This document shows, in pieces, positions 11,756 to 23,335 of a DNA stretch of 64,000 nucleotides (the first letter of the stretch is position 1; every line of letters begins with the position of its first letter). A program made the position numbers and the translations under genes. This stretch comes from Marasmius tenuissimus (taxonomy: Eukaryota; Basidiomycota; Agaricomycetes; Agaricales; Marasmiaceae). The stretch is from the NCBI GenBank assembly GCA_029532415.1, contig JAQOTA010000047.1, forward strand, positions 3,720,001-3,784,000. The letters run 5' to 3'. The notes beneath the pieces were generated by a model. It was not told where the DNA came from, made no database searches, and was given only the letters and a program-made list of their open reading frames with translations.

Positions 11756-12772
11756 ATGCAAAGGGGGGGAGTAGAGCCTGGAACGACCATGGGGGACGAT
11801 GAACACCAACTCAAGGGAGCACCACATGATGTAGAAGCCCGGGTAGATCCTTTCCTCCAAAACTGGGGTATAGATCATAGATCGCTCCCGCCAATTCTAA
11901 GTCCAATTTACAGGGTTGCAAAGAAATATGGACTTGAGATAAACGCGACAAAACCTAGCGATAACCTTAAAGATTTGCTCCTGTTATGGCATCATTTCGC
12001 AGAACTCCCGCACCAGAGACAAACCAATAACACAAAAAAATGTGTATGTGTGAGACAGACTCACCTAGTACAGAATACAATAGGAGACGTGAAACAGTTC
12101 ATAAAACGGCTCGCAGACCCAGCACACTCACCTACCGATGAATGCGACTGCGAGGAATGTGAATACGACAGAGGCCCCTGCAGGGGCTGCCTCAAGGCAG
12201 CATATAGCAGGCTACAGCAGATACACCTTAGGTGGTTACAGGAATTGGGTTTGCAAAACAACCAGATTGAAGCTGGAGAAACAGAACCGGACAGAATTAA
12301 GCCAGAGGACAAGGTCCCCCAAGCAAAGCCTACAGAAAACATGGAAGACACATGCTGTCTGCTTACTATCACGTACCCCGAGAGAATACACAGCCAGAGA
12401 CCACCATTGAGAAACCCACCACATCCAGAGACACTTCCCCAAGTCACAGTAGTACAGTGCATAGCCATGACCAACAATCATGGCCAGGATAATGCAGAAG
12501 CCACAGCAAGTGTTTTCTTCTTGCAAGGAGATCCAAGGAACACGGATGGAAGGATTCCAGGCTCAATGACACAGGATCACACCACGGCATCAGTTGCCGC
12601 AAAGACTGCACCAGTAGGTAGACCTCTGGTGATATACAGCAATGATACAACCACTAGGTACAAGCTTCTCAACCAAATAGAGAGATTGGAGGACTCCGAC
12701 TTCTATGGTGTCAAGTCACCGGAAGTGAATCATGATGAGTACGGTTCATGCCTAGTCCCCCTCCTCTCTTGA
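11756..12772 (+). mobile_element. LINE-like retrotransposon ORF fragment (338 codons)
   Basis: The frame reads DPFLQNWGIDH, YRVAKKYGLEI, LLLWHHF and a Cys-rich stretch CDCEECEYDRGPCRGC. This order (DPFLQ-W, VAKKYG, W-H, C-D-C-x2-C) is the N-terminal part of ORFs I recall from LINE-type retroelements of agaric genomes, where it precedes RNase H or reverse transcriptase. No reverse transcriptase follows here, so it is an end fragment or a non-autonomous copy. A run of 16 A at 12920-12935 lies 150 bases past the stop and may be its 3' tail. Homopolymer C tracts flank it at about 11617 and 12798. It sits where the missing half of copy C should be. Confidence 0.6.
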
Positions 12773-12935
12773 TCACACGAGCCAGCGAAAATGGCTCCCC
12801 CCCCCCCCCCCTGCTCTCTAGGTTTAGATCCCTAGGACACTTTACAACTTCTTAGTATGCGTAGTCAGTCTCACACTTAGGGAGATTCAACAAAGCATTG
12901 GCAACTAGCCATGTACCACAAAAAAAAAAAAAAAA

Positions 12936-13331
12936 GAAATCAAGATGTTATTATGTGATGTGTTATGTACAATAGGAGCATGCAGGTGTGAGAAGTTCTG
13001 TACCAGTCGAAACTTTCCAGGTCACCCAGACTTCAGAATCATTGAGATTGGTGAGGTTTGAAATGGTCCAATAACCTCTTCAATGATGCTTTGTGGGTAT
13101 GGACCCAACCAGTGACCCTTCTGTAGTTCCTTCTGTGTGATGTTCCTGAATGCAGCAACATGCTCAGGCAAGAAATTTCAATTAGGAGGGGAGTAGGTTT
13201 CTGAGATTATTGGAATGCCGACATTGAAGCTGTGTAGAATAAAGGGGGAGATAGAAGTGTCTTTGTTAATTAGGTTCACATGAACTAAGGCCTCATGCCA
13301 GACTTTGGAGTAAAGGGGGGTCTGAACTTGT
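12936..13331. other. Intergenic, nothing recognised
   Basis: CpG-poor sequence between the poly(A) run and the gag-like relic. I see no gene, repeat unit or regulatory element in it. Confidence 0.4.
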
Positions 13332-14881
13332 TCAATTGCTCATAGGTGGTGCTGCAAGAGGGCATTGCTGTGCATTATGGGAGGTTTCTCCACATTCCGA
13401 GCACTGGTGTTTCTCAGGGTGAGACTTGCTGGTACATCTGTTGGGACGGTTCCAGTCTGAGCAAAGTTCCTGTCCTTCAGGGGTCTCCAAATGTCCTCTG
13501 GTGTTTTGAGTACAATAGCATGGGGTGCAGTTAGCCCACATAACAGTGCAGAGGCATTTGCAAACATTGTGTTTGCAGCAGCTGAGGCACTTGGGGCAGA
13601 CAAACCTTGAGCTGTCACTCTGGTTCAGTGTTGGATGGGCATCTTGAAATGAATTGGTGAAGATAGAAGTGTGGGGTTTCTTTGTTGGGGAGGTATTACC
13701 CTGGGTAGTAGGCTGTAAATAGGAGCTGCTGTTATTGTGCTGGTGTTTGGTGCCCAAAGCATGCTTGGGTGCAGAGGACTGGGTAGGTGTCATTTTCAAC
13801 AGTGAGGAGTATTGCTCCGTCAACTTGTTGAGGCTGGTTTATGACAATACAGAATATAGCATAGGGTGCAGGTGCAAACAAGTGCATGTATGTGTATGTG
13901 CAGCAAGTAGTTCAAGGCAGATGAAAGGATGGATAGAAAAGGTATTGCAAAACAGTAAGCATATGATCTCAATGGAGGTTCAGAAAGAACTTACTCTGTT
14001 ATCTTGGTTGCAAACTCAGCATCATTGACAAACTTGCAACATTCCTCAAGTACCTTGTCATCAATGACAGACATGTCAAATGATCAGTTGACCCTGTTCT
14101 CATCGTATCAATGCAGTCACATCTTAGCGTGGTATTGGGCAAAGACCTTCTTCCCACTATGGCTGTGCAGTTCTGGGTGCATTTCCATGTTCACGTAAAA
14201 CATTGACCACATCTACCTCCACAGTGGTGGCCAATCTCCAAGGTCGAGGGATTTCAAGAAGAATGATTTTGCGTTGAGGACTTCTTCCCATGTGAGGTCT
14301 TCATCAGCTTTCACTTTTGTTGAGGCTCTCATAGTGGGATTGGTGGTTAATGTGACCTTTCCATCACTATCCTTTGCGAACCCAAAGACTGAGTCGTCCA
14401 GCGCCATCTTGATCATGCCCTTGACTTTCATTGAGGCCTGGGTGGTGAAGTACCAGATTGGTGTGTACTCCCACTTCTCCATCTTCTCTTTCGCAAAGGG
14501 ATGAAGTCATTCCGTGACCTTTCAAGACATAGGGGTGCCAAGTTGAAACTTGTGGAGTATCTCTCTCTTCTTCTCTTTCTCCTTCTTCTCTTCTTGCACC
14601 TTCTTAACCTCTTCTGCCACCAAAGCTTCGGCTGCCTCCTCTTGCTGGTGTCTCTGTCCCTCCAAGATCTGGTTTGCCTCTACCTGCTGCTGCCACACGG
14701 TCCTGTGTTCCTCATTCTCGGACCTCCACAATTCCTTCAGGTGATCTACTGCCCATTCATTGTTGGTGACATCAGGGAGGTCATCATTGCTGGTGAGGGT
14801 AAGACTTGAAGCTTGGTAGTGGTTATGCATGTAGTCCAGACAAATTTCATTACTGGGGTTGTGTCTTAATTGTTCTGCCAT
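13332..14881 (-). pseudogene. Decayed zinc-knuckle gag-like retroelement gene
   Basis: Read on the minus strand in pieces: 14881-14522 starts MAEQLRHN and has a Glu/Lys coiled coil; 14482-14213 reads MEKWEYTPIWYFTTQA and DLTWEEVLNAKSFFLKS; about 14090-14005 reads SVIDDKVLEECCKFVND; 13823-13332 reads FVCPKCLSCCKHNVCKC, LCSDWNRPNRCTS and HQCSECGETSHNAQQC. This order matches, from memory, a gag-like protein common in Agaricomycete retroelements, with a coiled coil, a W-Y-F/T domain and paired C-rich knuckles. At least three frame changes and several stops show that it is dead. The matching polymerase is absent from the window. Confidence 0.65.
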
Positions 14882-15778
14882 GTTCTTGGGCTGTTAGGAG
14901 AGATTCTCTGGAAAGGTAAAACCGTGAGATGGAAAGAAAGGGGGGAAGTTGCAAAAGAAAAGAAAAGAGAACAAGTGGGCACGAGCTCAGAGGCTTGAGG
15001 GGACGGCCATGATGGAGGTGCAGGAAGAAGTTCTGGTAGCACCACGTGGCTGTCCAAAGACCTCAAGCTGCCTCACACTCATTCCTTGCATATGTCAGCT
15101 CAACAACCTGTGGGAGCTTGCAATATTCATCTCCAACATTATATTTACTTGTGGGAGCTTGTGATTATTGTCTCTTTCCCTCAAATCTCTTGCCCTTGTT
15201 CAGGTGGTCCTGATCTCGGGATATGAGTTATGTCTCATGGTTTATTTGACTTCCCTACATCCTGAAAACATGCTCTAGACTTCTCCCCACACCCTATTAT
15301 TCATTTTACGACCATCACAACTGGATCCATGACCCTGAAAAAAAATAACCATTACAGAGGCTTCAACACCTCAATTGCATTGTTAAGCTTTTTCTGCAAT
15401 TGTTTGTTCAACAGCAAGCTTTTGGAGATGATATCCCCAGGGCACAACCCTTAGTTTCTGCATAGCTAATGAGCTTAATTTAGCTCACTTAATCCTGGAA
15501 GTATAGATTGAGAAAGAGCAAGGCTTGACAATGCAGGGTGCAGTTGTTCCTATCAGCATTTGTGGTATGAAGTTGTGGTATGCACCTCCATGTTGTGGGT
15601 GGTATCTGGTTTTGGCTCATCATATTCAAGCCTTTCATACTGTTTGCCTACTCACACTTCCCTCTGTCTCTCCCTTCTTAATTGCAATGGTCAAGCACAC
15701 AATATCAAAAAATGAATTCCAGAATTCATGTACACCAAGTCTGATTTTGAAACAGCTTTTGGAGCAGAGGGCGGCTAC
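14882..15778. other. Intergenic, nothing recognised
   Basis: CpG-poor sequence without a convincing gene. Short open frames on the plus strand look random. Confidence 0.4.
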
Positions 15779-17209
15779 TCATGCAGCCTCTGAACAGCTA
15801 GGTGGCATTTCCAACAACCCTCCGCTACCAGTTTGGGTTGATTGAGAGTGCCTTTCAATGACAGGTCTCCATCCACTATCTGTGTGATGCAAAATCCCAA
15901 CTACTGGTACTTCTACCCTTTGTTCATTCACAGTAGCAGCATTCACAATTGTAGCAGAGGATGGCGTCAAGACCACGACTCTTTCCCGTGTTTCAGCAGA
16001 CTGCCCATGTCCCTCGGACTCTAAAATGTTTTTCAAATGGATGTCTGGGGTTGGGTGGCCTTTTGTCTGAGGTTCAGGTGAATTTTCCACAATGGCCACA
16101 GAAGGAGACAATGGGCCTGAGATGCGGTCGTTGGAAAAGAATGTTGGAGCAGAAGTGTGTCTCTTCCTCTTTGAAAATCTCCATCCTACAGCCACAAGTA
16201 ACATGAGTATGAGGACTCCCACGGTTATCCCTATGATCAGCCCAGAATTTACCCGCTTTCCACGCGACGTCGTAGGTCCTCCTGTAGATGTCATACTTTC
16301 TATTGACTGGGGACTTGAGCTGGCAATACAGAATGATTGAAGCACAGAAATTAGTGTCATAGCCCAGAAACCACACAAATTTCGATGTAGTCAATGCTCA
16401 CCTTGTTCCTCTACTCCTGCCTTTCCCGCTGGTGGTGGATGTTGATGAATTTGGCGTTGCCAGAGCCGAGGATGTTCTGAGTGACATTCTCAACGTTGTG
16501 TAATGCCCCAATATTTCAAACACACTGCTGTGATTCCATCATCTGCAAAGCTTGTCCCTGCAGACTTCCACCAGGTGAGGACAAAGTAGTTGCGGGAGAA
16601 ATGGTTGTGGGTAAGCCAGCTGTGGTCCGGGGTGGAGTAGAGTCCTTGGCAATAACGTCAATCTGATGTCTATCGTCAAAGAAAAACGAGCTAGATACAA
16701 AATCAACATAAGTAGGACGAGTTTGAAAATTATCAACATACAGTCGTGGTAGAACTTCCTGAATGATAGACCGGAAGTCTACATGGTCAAGATCATATCC
16801 AACTATAGACCTTATCCTGCGGAATGTGTCAAGTAGTTCAGATCAAATAATGAATCAACTATCAACACATGCACTGTGCAGACTTACCCAATGTTCTTGA
16901 CACTGAAGGTCAATACACCTTGTGTCTGACCATTTCTACCAATCATAGTTGTAGCAATAACTCCTGCAACTCCTGCATCTGGCCTTGTCTGTGCGATCAC
17001 AACACTTGTTGGATCGTTTGGCGCCCAGAACCAGGTAAAAGTGACAGTCTGGTCAAGAGTTAGTGTGTCTGGAACTCCTGTGACAGAGAAAGGATGAGTG
17101 GGCCCTGTAAGGAGACAGATGATTTGTCTAGTGAGGGTATTAGATAAGGGATATCCTCACTCTTGGATAGAGACAAGTACATGTACAGAATGAACAGAAG
17201 GTTTCCCAT
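15779..17209 (-). CDS. A-type single-pass membrane protein (copy D), PPSC tail
   Basis: Six exons join in frame on the minus strand: 17209-17161, 17104-16888, 16816-16742, 16690-16526, 16476-16402, 16313-15779. The signal peptide is MGNLLFILYMYLSLSK. The ectodomain reads FSVTGVPDTLT, VTFTWFWAPNDPTS and IVGYDLDHVDF, and the stalk SFFFDDRHQID then Ser/Thr/Pro-rich. The helix is LIIGITVGVLILMLLVAVGW with RFSKRKR behind it. The tail has GILHHTDSGWRPV but ends LEMPPSCSEAA: the Tyr of PPxY is Cys (TGT). CpG is rare, unlike in copies A and B. All phases close, so it can make a full protein, but one that should not bind WW domains through this motif. It is the only copy in this stretch on the reverse strand. 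Confidence 0.75.
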
Positions 17210-17789
17210 TTTGGATAGCCATTGGGATTTACAAGATCGGGGACAAGTATCAAGCTGGGAGAGAAGACCGAGGAAAACCTGGGAAGGACCGTAGCTTGTG
17301 TTGTCAATGTAATAAGAGGTGCACTTAGAATACAGCATCAATAATTGTTGAACTCAAGATCAAGACGTAGGCAGAGACATTGATTCTGGTTGCAATCCAT
17401 GAATGCTAAAGGTTTGATCTTGGACACCTGCTTCTTTTGTTGTGGGGAATGGTCTCCTGATGGTTGCCTCAACAACCATCCCTCCATCAAATCTCCCTTC
17501 TACGTCTTCTACACCTTTTTCTTCCTGGCTATATGCACCACCAATGCTTCCCCAACTTCTCAGGCACCTTTACATTGCTTTCCACCAAATGTTATTTGGC
17601 CCAGAGTCAGTTGACCTTTTGATCTGTTGTGGCCATTTTGCTGTTTCCTGTTGCCCCGCTTCTAAGTAACATACAGCACTGCCTTTGATTTGACTCCGCC
17701 TGATACTCATTTTCGGTTACTCTTGAGCACTTCCCAGTGAAAACTGCTTATGTGAATCACGGGAGCTTTTGCATTGAGATCATTATATA
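17210..17789. other. Promoter side of copy D and unresolved sequence
   Basis: Should include the upstream region of the minus-strand gene at 17209. I see no TATA box I trust. Open frames on the plus strand (17390-17669) are short and not recognised. Confidence 0.35.
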
Positions 17790-18137
17790 TCACCTAGTCT
17801 TCCTGACAGTGGTTACGCTTCCACCCTTGGATGGCTGAGAGTGATTCTCAAGTGTTAGTCTCCAACCCAACCATTGTTGGTATGATGAAATACTCCAGCT
17901 CTTGCTCTGTCTCTGTTGGCATTTCTCCGTGTTAGCACCATGTTTACGGTTGCCAGTGATTTCATTTTGGTTGGGTCCCTTTGTACTTCTGTGGGATATT
18001 TTTTCGGATGTATGCTGATATACCATGCAACTGGAGATAGAAAGATAGATAGACTTACTTGGTGGTGATGTTGCTTCTCTGCTACACGAGAGTCTTGTTT
18101 GAATCCAACAGAACTCGAGGATCAATGGGATAAACAT
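17790..18137 (-). pseudogene. Relic of an A-type tail
   Basis: The minus strand carries WLGWRLTLENHSQPSKGGS. Copy E has DSGWRLALEGRSQPSESGS at the matching place. DSG is lost and no PPxY follows. Only the tail is recognisable; a helix and ectodomain were not found upstream. It appears to be the remnant of another reverse-strand family member next to copy D. Confidence 0.5.
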
Positions 18138-18283
18138 GGTATTGCGGTATATGGGAAAAAATCCACTATTTGTTGTTCTTGAGTCCCTCAGACCGACAGA
18201 GATACGTATGGACCTGGATGCTTAATGTTCAAAATCATTCGATTTTTCTTCAGTAGAACTCCTTGCTGGTGCTGAAGTACCAA

Positions 18284-18819
18284 TACATGCTCGGAGCAGC
18301 ATATGGGTAAAATCTAAATGCACAGTGAGATGAAACTAAAACCTCACATATTGACTATAAGAGAATTCTTGTGTTCTTGTAGATGCTTGCTAGAGGTCAT
18401 AATCGAGTAGATTGTCCTAAAGCTTTGAGACACAAAGTCTCCAGCTTTTATACAAGAGTCCTTGTCTATCTACAAGTCATAGAACATAGGGTGAGAATAT
18501 AGCATATGGTACATATTGCATATCAGTAAGCATAAGTGCTCAAAGAGCAGAGTGAGTAAGTAGGCATAGTCATACTAGCTTTCTATCTAAGTAATCTAGA
18601 GAGAAAGCTCAGTCAGCTTTGAACACTATTGGGTGCAAAGCTGAACCTTGTTATAAACCATAGAGATAAGGTGTGAGTACTGACTAACTACAGAGTCCAT
18701 CTGAGTAAGTACAGGATCTTTCATACGAGTGTAAGTGTCATAGTGAAAGAGTCTATAAATAATAGATGCGTAAATCACATGTCAATAAAGTGTATCACAT
18801 GGTAACCACATGTTCAACA
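18284..18819 (-). repeat. LTR of a copia-type element (minus strand)
   Basis: On the minus strand a purine tract (GTGAGGGGGAG) is directly followed by TGTTGAACATG starting at 18819, the normal junction of polypurine tract and 3' LTR. A TATAAAAG box lies inside at about 18447-18456 on the same strand. The other end could not be fixed and lies somewhere in 18170-18290. The element's RNase H end lies upstream on the same strand. Confidence 0.5.
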
Positions 18820-18871
18820 CTCCCCCTCACTAAACTCTTATAAATATTTGAGTTAGTGATACTACCAAAGA

Positions 18872-18960
18872 TCATTTAGTCTGATGGTAATATTGGGTAA
18901 CACCATTTTGGTGCATTGTGAGCGTGAGGTCCAGAGTTCAATTCCCAGGAGTGCCCAAAG
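18872..18960 (+). repeat. tRNA-like sequence with pol III A and B boxes
   Basis: TAGTCTGATGGTAATA resembles an A box and GAGTTCAATTCCC contains the B-box core GTTCAANNC, in the right order. The acceptor arms do not pair well, so a working tRNA is unlikely. It is probably a tRNA relic or a SINE head, and lies between the copia RNase H and its LTR in the opposite orientation. Confidence 0.35.
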
Positions 18961-19084
18961 GTAAAAATAGAAGTATGATGTCATTAAGTTGCGCAAAAGT
19001 TGGAAATCTTCGCAGCCTAACTATGTCATAGTAGTGTGTGCAGGCCAAAAAATTCAGCCCACAAAAACGTCCTTTTGAGCATTT

Positions 19085-19432
19085 TTACTGAAAATGAAGG
19101 CCTAAAGCTTGTCTAAACTTCTCGAATTTGACCTTGGCTAGGTTCTTTGTTAAAAGATCTGCAGGTTGGTCTGCAGTGGGTGCATAGTAGACGAGAATAT
19201 CCTTCTCAGCAACTGCATTCCAAATAAAATGAAATCTAATATCAATGTGTTTTGTGCGCTTCTCAGAGACTTTGTTACCACTGAGAAAAATAGCACCTTG
19301 ATTGTCACTAACACAAGGTATTGATTGCATTGGATAGCCAATTTCTTCGAGTAGAGATTTCATCCACTTAATCTGACATGTACAATCAGAGAGAGCCATG
19401 TATTCGGCTTCTGTGGATGATAGGGAAATAAA
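19085..19432 (-). mobile_element. Ty1/copia Pol C-terminus (RNase H), fragment
   Basis: The minus strand reads STEAEYMALSDC, KWMKSLLEEIGYP, SDNQGAIFLSGN, KRTKHIDIRFHFI and DLLTKNLAKVKFEKFR. These are the consecutive signatures of the copia RNase H end: EAEY...A, DNQ-A, KHID-R-H-I, DLLTK. The upstream rest of Pol is missing, because the frame is lost just above 19432. Together with the LTR at about 18284-18819 this is the 3' end of a truncated copia element. Confidence 0.8.
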
Positions 19433-20149
19433 GAGAAAAACATGGGGGAAAAGTACCTGGGGACCAAGGGAAGGGAAAACAATAGGTGGATTCGTAACAG
19501 TTACACGTGGGAATGAGTTGGATTTTCTGTCTCAACAATGGCGGGGAGAGGAATTGGCATATGATAGGGATTGTCGGAAGGCACAGTCTGACTCTGAATG
19601 GCAGCTTGTCTAGAATTTCTATCCCAGACCGACAGCCAAGAGCAACCGCATAATCCCGGCATTGACTCTCGTCTGGCAGCATCTGTCATTGATTTTAAAA
19701 ATGTAGGTGCATCAGATCTACTACGTTAAGGGCTCCTTTTGCGAGACTCTAAGCTGCTTGGGGTCATATTTACTCGTCAAATTTCTATATCGCAAGATAC
19801 CTAGTCAATCCATATTGTCGTCCCTGGCGGTGGTGAAGACGGTCAGATCTCATGGCGTGCTTGATTGTGCCAACGGCGGAGATGTACGCCCGAGCTACTT
19901 CGGGAGGTCCCCGAACGAAATGGTACGTACTGGTGGGGTAAGATGACGTGAATGGCACCTTCGCGGTCAAAGAGATTTTCTTGAAATTACCGTAAGTCGA
20001 CGAAAAACGCTCCGAGGCTTTTCAACCAACTGTTAGGATCCCATGGCTGTTTTCGTCGCTGCTGACACACCAACATTGCGCAGTGGGATGTAAGTATATC
20101 CGCTGCAACAACTATGATCCAACCTTGATCTTGAAAGAAAAACGACCCG
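19433..20149. other. Unresolved sequence upstream of copy E
   Basis: The ectodomain exons expected for the A-type copy E are not recognisable here. The frame 19707-19946 is open but unfamiliar. The sequence becomes CpG-rich again after about 19,750, marking the right edge of the CpG-poor block. Confidence 0.35.
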
Positions 20150-20996
20150 ATCCAATTACTGTCTTTAATCGAGGCTCACCTCCTCTTACAACCACAAGCA
20201 GTCCATCCCCAGGAGGACAAGCTTCATCAACGTTTGGCGCACGATCGCAATAAGTCGAGATTTTGAATCGTCGTAACTATTGCGAATGTCAAGCCCTAGC
20301 TCAAAGATAATCCTACGGTCACGTCAGCACCAATTACATTAGCGACTCCGACCATTTTTACCACTGCTAGTGGCAGCAGTGGGAAAACAGGGTCCGTATC
20401 CAGTCTGCCGTTCAAACTGATAGACTGACGAGCAACACACGACCTCATGCAGCCCTCACTCTCCATCGACCACCGATGCTGCCTTGAGTTCCCCCAAGTC
20501 CAGAGTAAATCCCGCCTGGATCACGGAAAGTATCATGGGAATCTTTAAGCTGCTTTTATTTGTCGGGTTAGCATGGTACTTTGTAGAAAGGAAAGAGCGG
20601 TTTGCCACTCATACTGAACCTTCCGACAATTTATACCCGTTACCGTTCCCTCTTCCCCTTCACCTCAAGAGTGGGGAAACCCCACCTCACTCTCGGACAA
20701 AAAACAACCCTGTTGTTCAGGCAACCGCCTCGAACAACATCCAAGAGCCCGAGCAGCGTAAGGAGCCTATAGATACACAGCAATATGAAATCATCTCAGT
20801 ACTACCAGCTGCCGTGGATGGAAATTCTGCCGTAGAGGAACGACCGAGGTTGGAAGTACCGAGAGTCGGGATCTTCCATCACGCGGATAGTGGGTGGAGA
20901 CTGGCGCTCGAGGGACGCTCTCAGCCATCTGAGTCCGGAAGTAGAGTTTTGTTGGAAATGCCACCTACTTACTCAGAGGCGGGCCAAAGGATCTGA
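20150..20996 (+). pseudogene. A-type membrane protein, 5'-truncated (copy E), PPTY tail intact
   Basis: Close paralogue of copy A from the stalk onward. The stalk exon (about 20150-20249) reads DPITVFNRGSPP and ends ARSQ; a second stalk exon lies at about 20311-20391; the last exon is about 20453-20996. It reads FKLLLFVGLAWYF, VERKERF, PRVGIFHHADSGWRLALEGR and LEMPPTYSEAGQRI, with an intact PPxY and five residues after the usual end. The signal peptide and ectodomain seen in copy A are absent or unrecognisable upstream, so it is probably a 5'-truncated gene, unless it acquired a new first exon. The T of HTDSGWR is A here. Confidence 0.6.
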
Positions 20997-22063
20997 GTAA
21001 TTTCGAAGATAGGAATTGTATTTCATATTCGATGTGAACGGGTTATCCTAGTAAGAGTGGGGCGATACGTGGCGCAGGTGCATAAGGAGAGCATTGGCGA
21101 TGCTGATCGAGCCAACAGCAAACAATGTGAGAGGTTTGGTGCGGAAGATTGCTGTGCACAACTGCTGTATAGTTCATCTCGGCTTGAGATGAGAAGATCC
21201 GCAGCACAATAGAGCATGACATACCTCAAGATCACGGACAACGAATGTTTCACCCCTCCGTAACTCCTTCTTCCCTAGCTCCAATAGATCTCAAATCGTA
21301 GCCTGTCGCGCCAAGCTAAAAGTAAGGGCTTGTAAGTGAAAAAGCGTTAGTGAGGGCGCGACGTTGTTCATATCTCCATCAAAGTGCCATTTGAACAGAG
21401 ACAGATCACCTTCAAAACTCGGAACTTCAGCCGCCTCCACCTGGCTGAGGCGACATTGAGAGTATTTTTGGCAAAATTGGCACGGAGCTCGCAAGCGAGT
21501 GGCGATGTTGATAGGCATCGAAGGTCCTTCACTGAGTTGATTCGAATGTGTTCAAGACCATGAGTTGGGAGAAGTTTTCTTCCAACATCGAGCGCTACCG
21601 CAAGGATCAGTCCGCAGTTGAGATCGAGATTGGAGGGGAATACGCACGCAAATTTTCCCCCCTCCAGATTGATAAGGCTATTTTTGCAAAGCTGCGGCGG
21701 AAAGATGGCTGTTGAGAGTGCAAACATCGACAACATGTCATAGGTCGTACTAATGTTGCCCTGATTCGACCGGGTTCCGCTTCCATGAGAGATATGAAGA
21801 CCTCTGTCGACGTACTGAAGCTGTATCGACATCGGCTCAGTGGGGGTTCGGAAAAAATATCTTGTTTGTTGGTGCTATCGTTTTTGACGTGTCTTCAGTT
21901 CCCACGGTCACCGACGCGAGATTCGGTTCAATAACCGCAAGCCGCACATTGGCGGGACAATGGTTGTGTATCCTGCTGCTCATCAAAATAAAGATGTGCA
22001 GCAGAGAACCGTTAAATTCCTCGCCCTCCACTACCTCTCTCTCTCCTGTCCTGCCTTTTTCCA
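20997..22063 (-). other. Intergenic copy of the duplicated segment, with minus-strand ORF
   Basis: Matches 7388-8493 closely. The minus strand has a 154-codon open frame at 21832-21368 beginning MSIQLQYVDRGL, sharing QLCKNSLINLEG with the other copy. The two copies diverge in frame after that point, which argues against strong coding constraint. Possible decayed gene; unrecognised. Confidence 0.35.
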
Positions 22064-23335
22064 ATGCTCCGAGTCGCCAGGTGTGTACAACTAGTTTGCG
22101 AAGTGTACACATTTTGCTCACCATATTTAGGTTTCTTCTGTCAACACCTCAGATATTTGTTTGCTTCATGATCTCCTCTCAAGCTACAGTCACTGTTGGA
22201 GATATGAGCCGAATAATATCAGTTCAGGATCCACGAGCATACACCACTCGAATGGCCATCGAAGGTGCTGAATTGAGAAAGCCGTCCGGTTCGGTGGTTG
22301 TTACCGTGGCGGGGGGAAGGTGATATTCCTCCGGCAACTCACCGACTCACACAATTTTAACGTTGCTCTCAGGTTAGATCATCCGGGAGGCTCGGCTGGT
22401 AAATGTGAAACTGGCGATGATGAACCAAAGGGTAATGGGATACGGGGCTTTGAGCTTGAGTATGGCATAGATCTTTCAATCAGTGCAGGCCGACTTCTGA
22501 AGAAGTCATTTGGCCCATCCAGAGACTCACCAGGTGGCTCAGGGTGCCCGAGAACAATTACGGAATCTCAGGACATCCGTGAGTACCCAAGTCAATAAGA
22601 TTGTATCAACTGATGTGACCCCCAGCAGCGAAAAAGGCGAAATACCTGCGCCAACAAGCCGTGCAACGTCGAGCTTCCCAACCACGCAGCATACTCAGAA
22701 AGCGAGATTGGGGATAGTCATCGGAAGCATACTTGGAACACTCACGGTTCTGTGCCTTGTTGCAGTGCATGGAGATTCCACCGAAAGAAGAAAAGCCAGG
22801 TGCCAATGGGTACTGGGACACTGCCATCGAACGTCAACGAAAATGCTCGGATAACGCCATATCCTATTCCTGGGGCGATCGAAGTGAGAGAGAAGCGAAC
22901 TCGGCGATCTCATTTATCAGGATTCCCGACCTGGAGGAGACCTGCGAAACTTCTTCAGGTGGGATCGAGAACCGGGAGAATGCAACACTGTTGCGAAGGC
23001 ATAATAATGACCGTTCGGTTCAAATGTCTTCAAGAGTGCCTCCTCGCGCTCGGTCGCGGCACAGACCCACGGGTGCTGCCCGCTCAAGTATCATTCCAGC
23101 ACAGACTGAACAGGGAAGAGATACCGCTACCGAGCGAATCACAGCTGGACCAGCAAACACGAGTCTCAATATTATCGTGGGTCGACACGAAATGGTAGAT
23201 CCATCGAGAGGACCGATATTTCGACACACAGACAGTGGTTGGAGGCTAGCTATCGCGAGAGCTGCCTCTCAGCCATCTGAGGCTGGAAGCGGAAGTACAT
23301 TAGAGATGCCGCCTACTTATTCGGAGGCTGGTTGA
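22064..23335 (+). pseudogene. B-type membrane protein with frameshifts (copy F)
   Basis: Exon plan as in copy B: 22064-22080 (17 nt), 22131-22319, 22373 to about 22578, then from about 22630. The signal peptide is MLRVARFLLSTPQIFVCF. Compared with B there is a one-base loss before the third donor, a one-base loss just after the helix (GTGCATGG for GTGGCATGG near 22770), and a 13-base loss near 22895. Each shifts the frame. The tail remains open in its own frame and reads GPIFRHTDSGWRLAIARAAS and LEMPPTYSEAG. Probably dead, but recently so. Confidence 0.65.
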
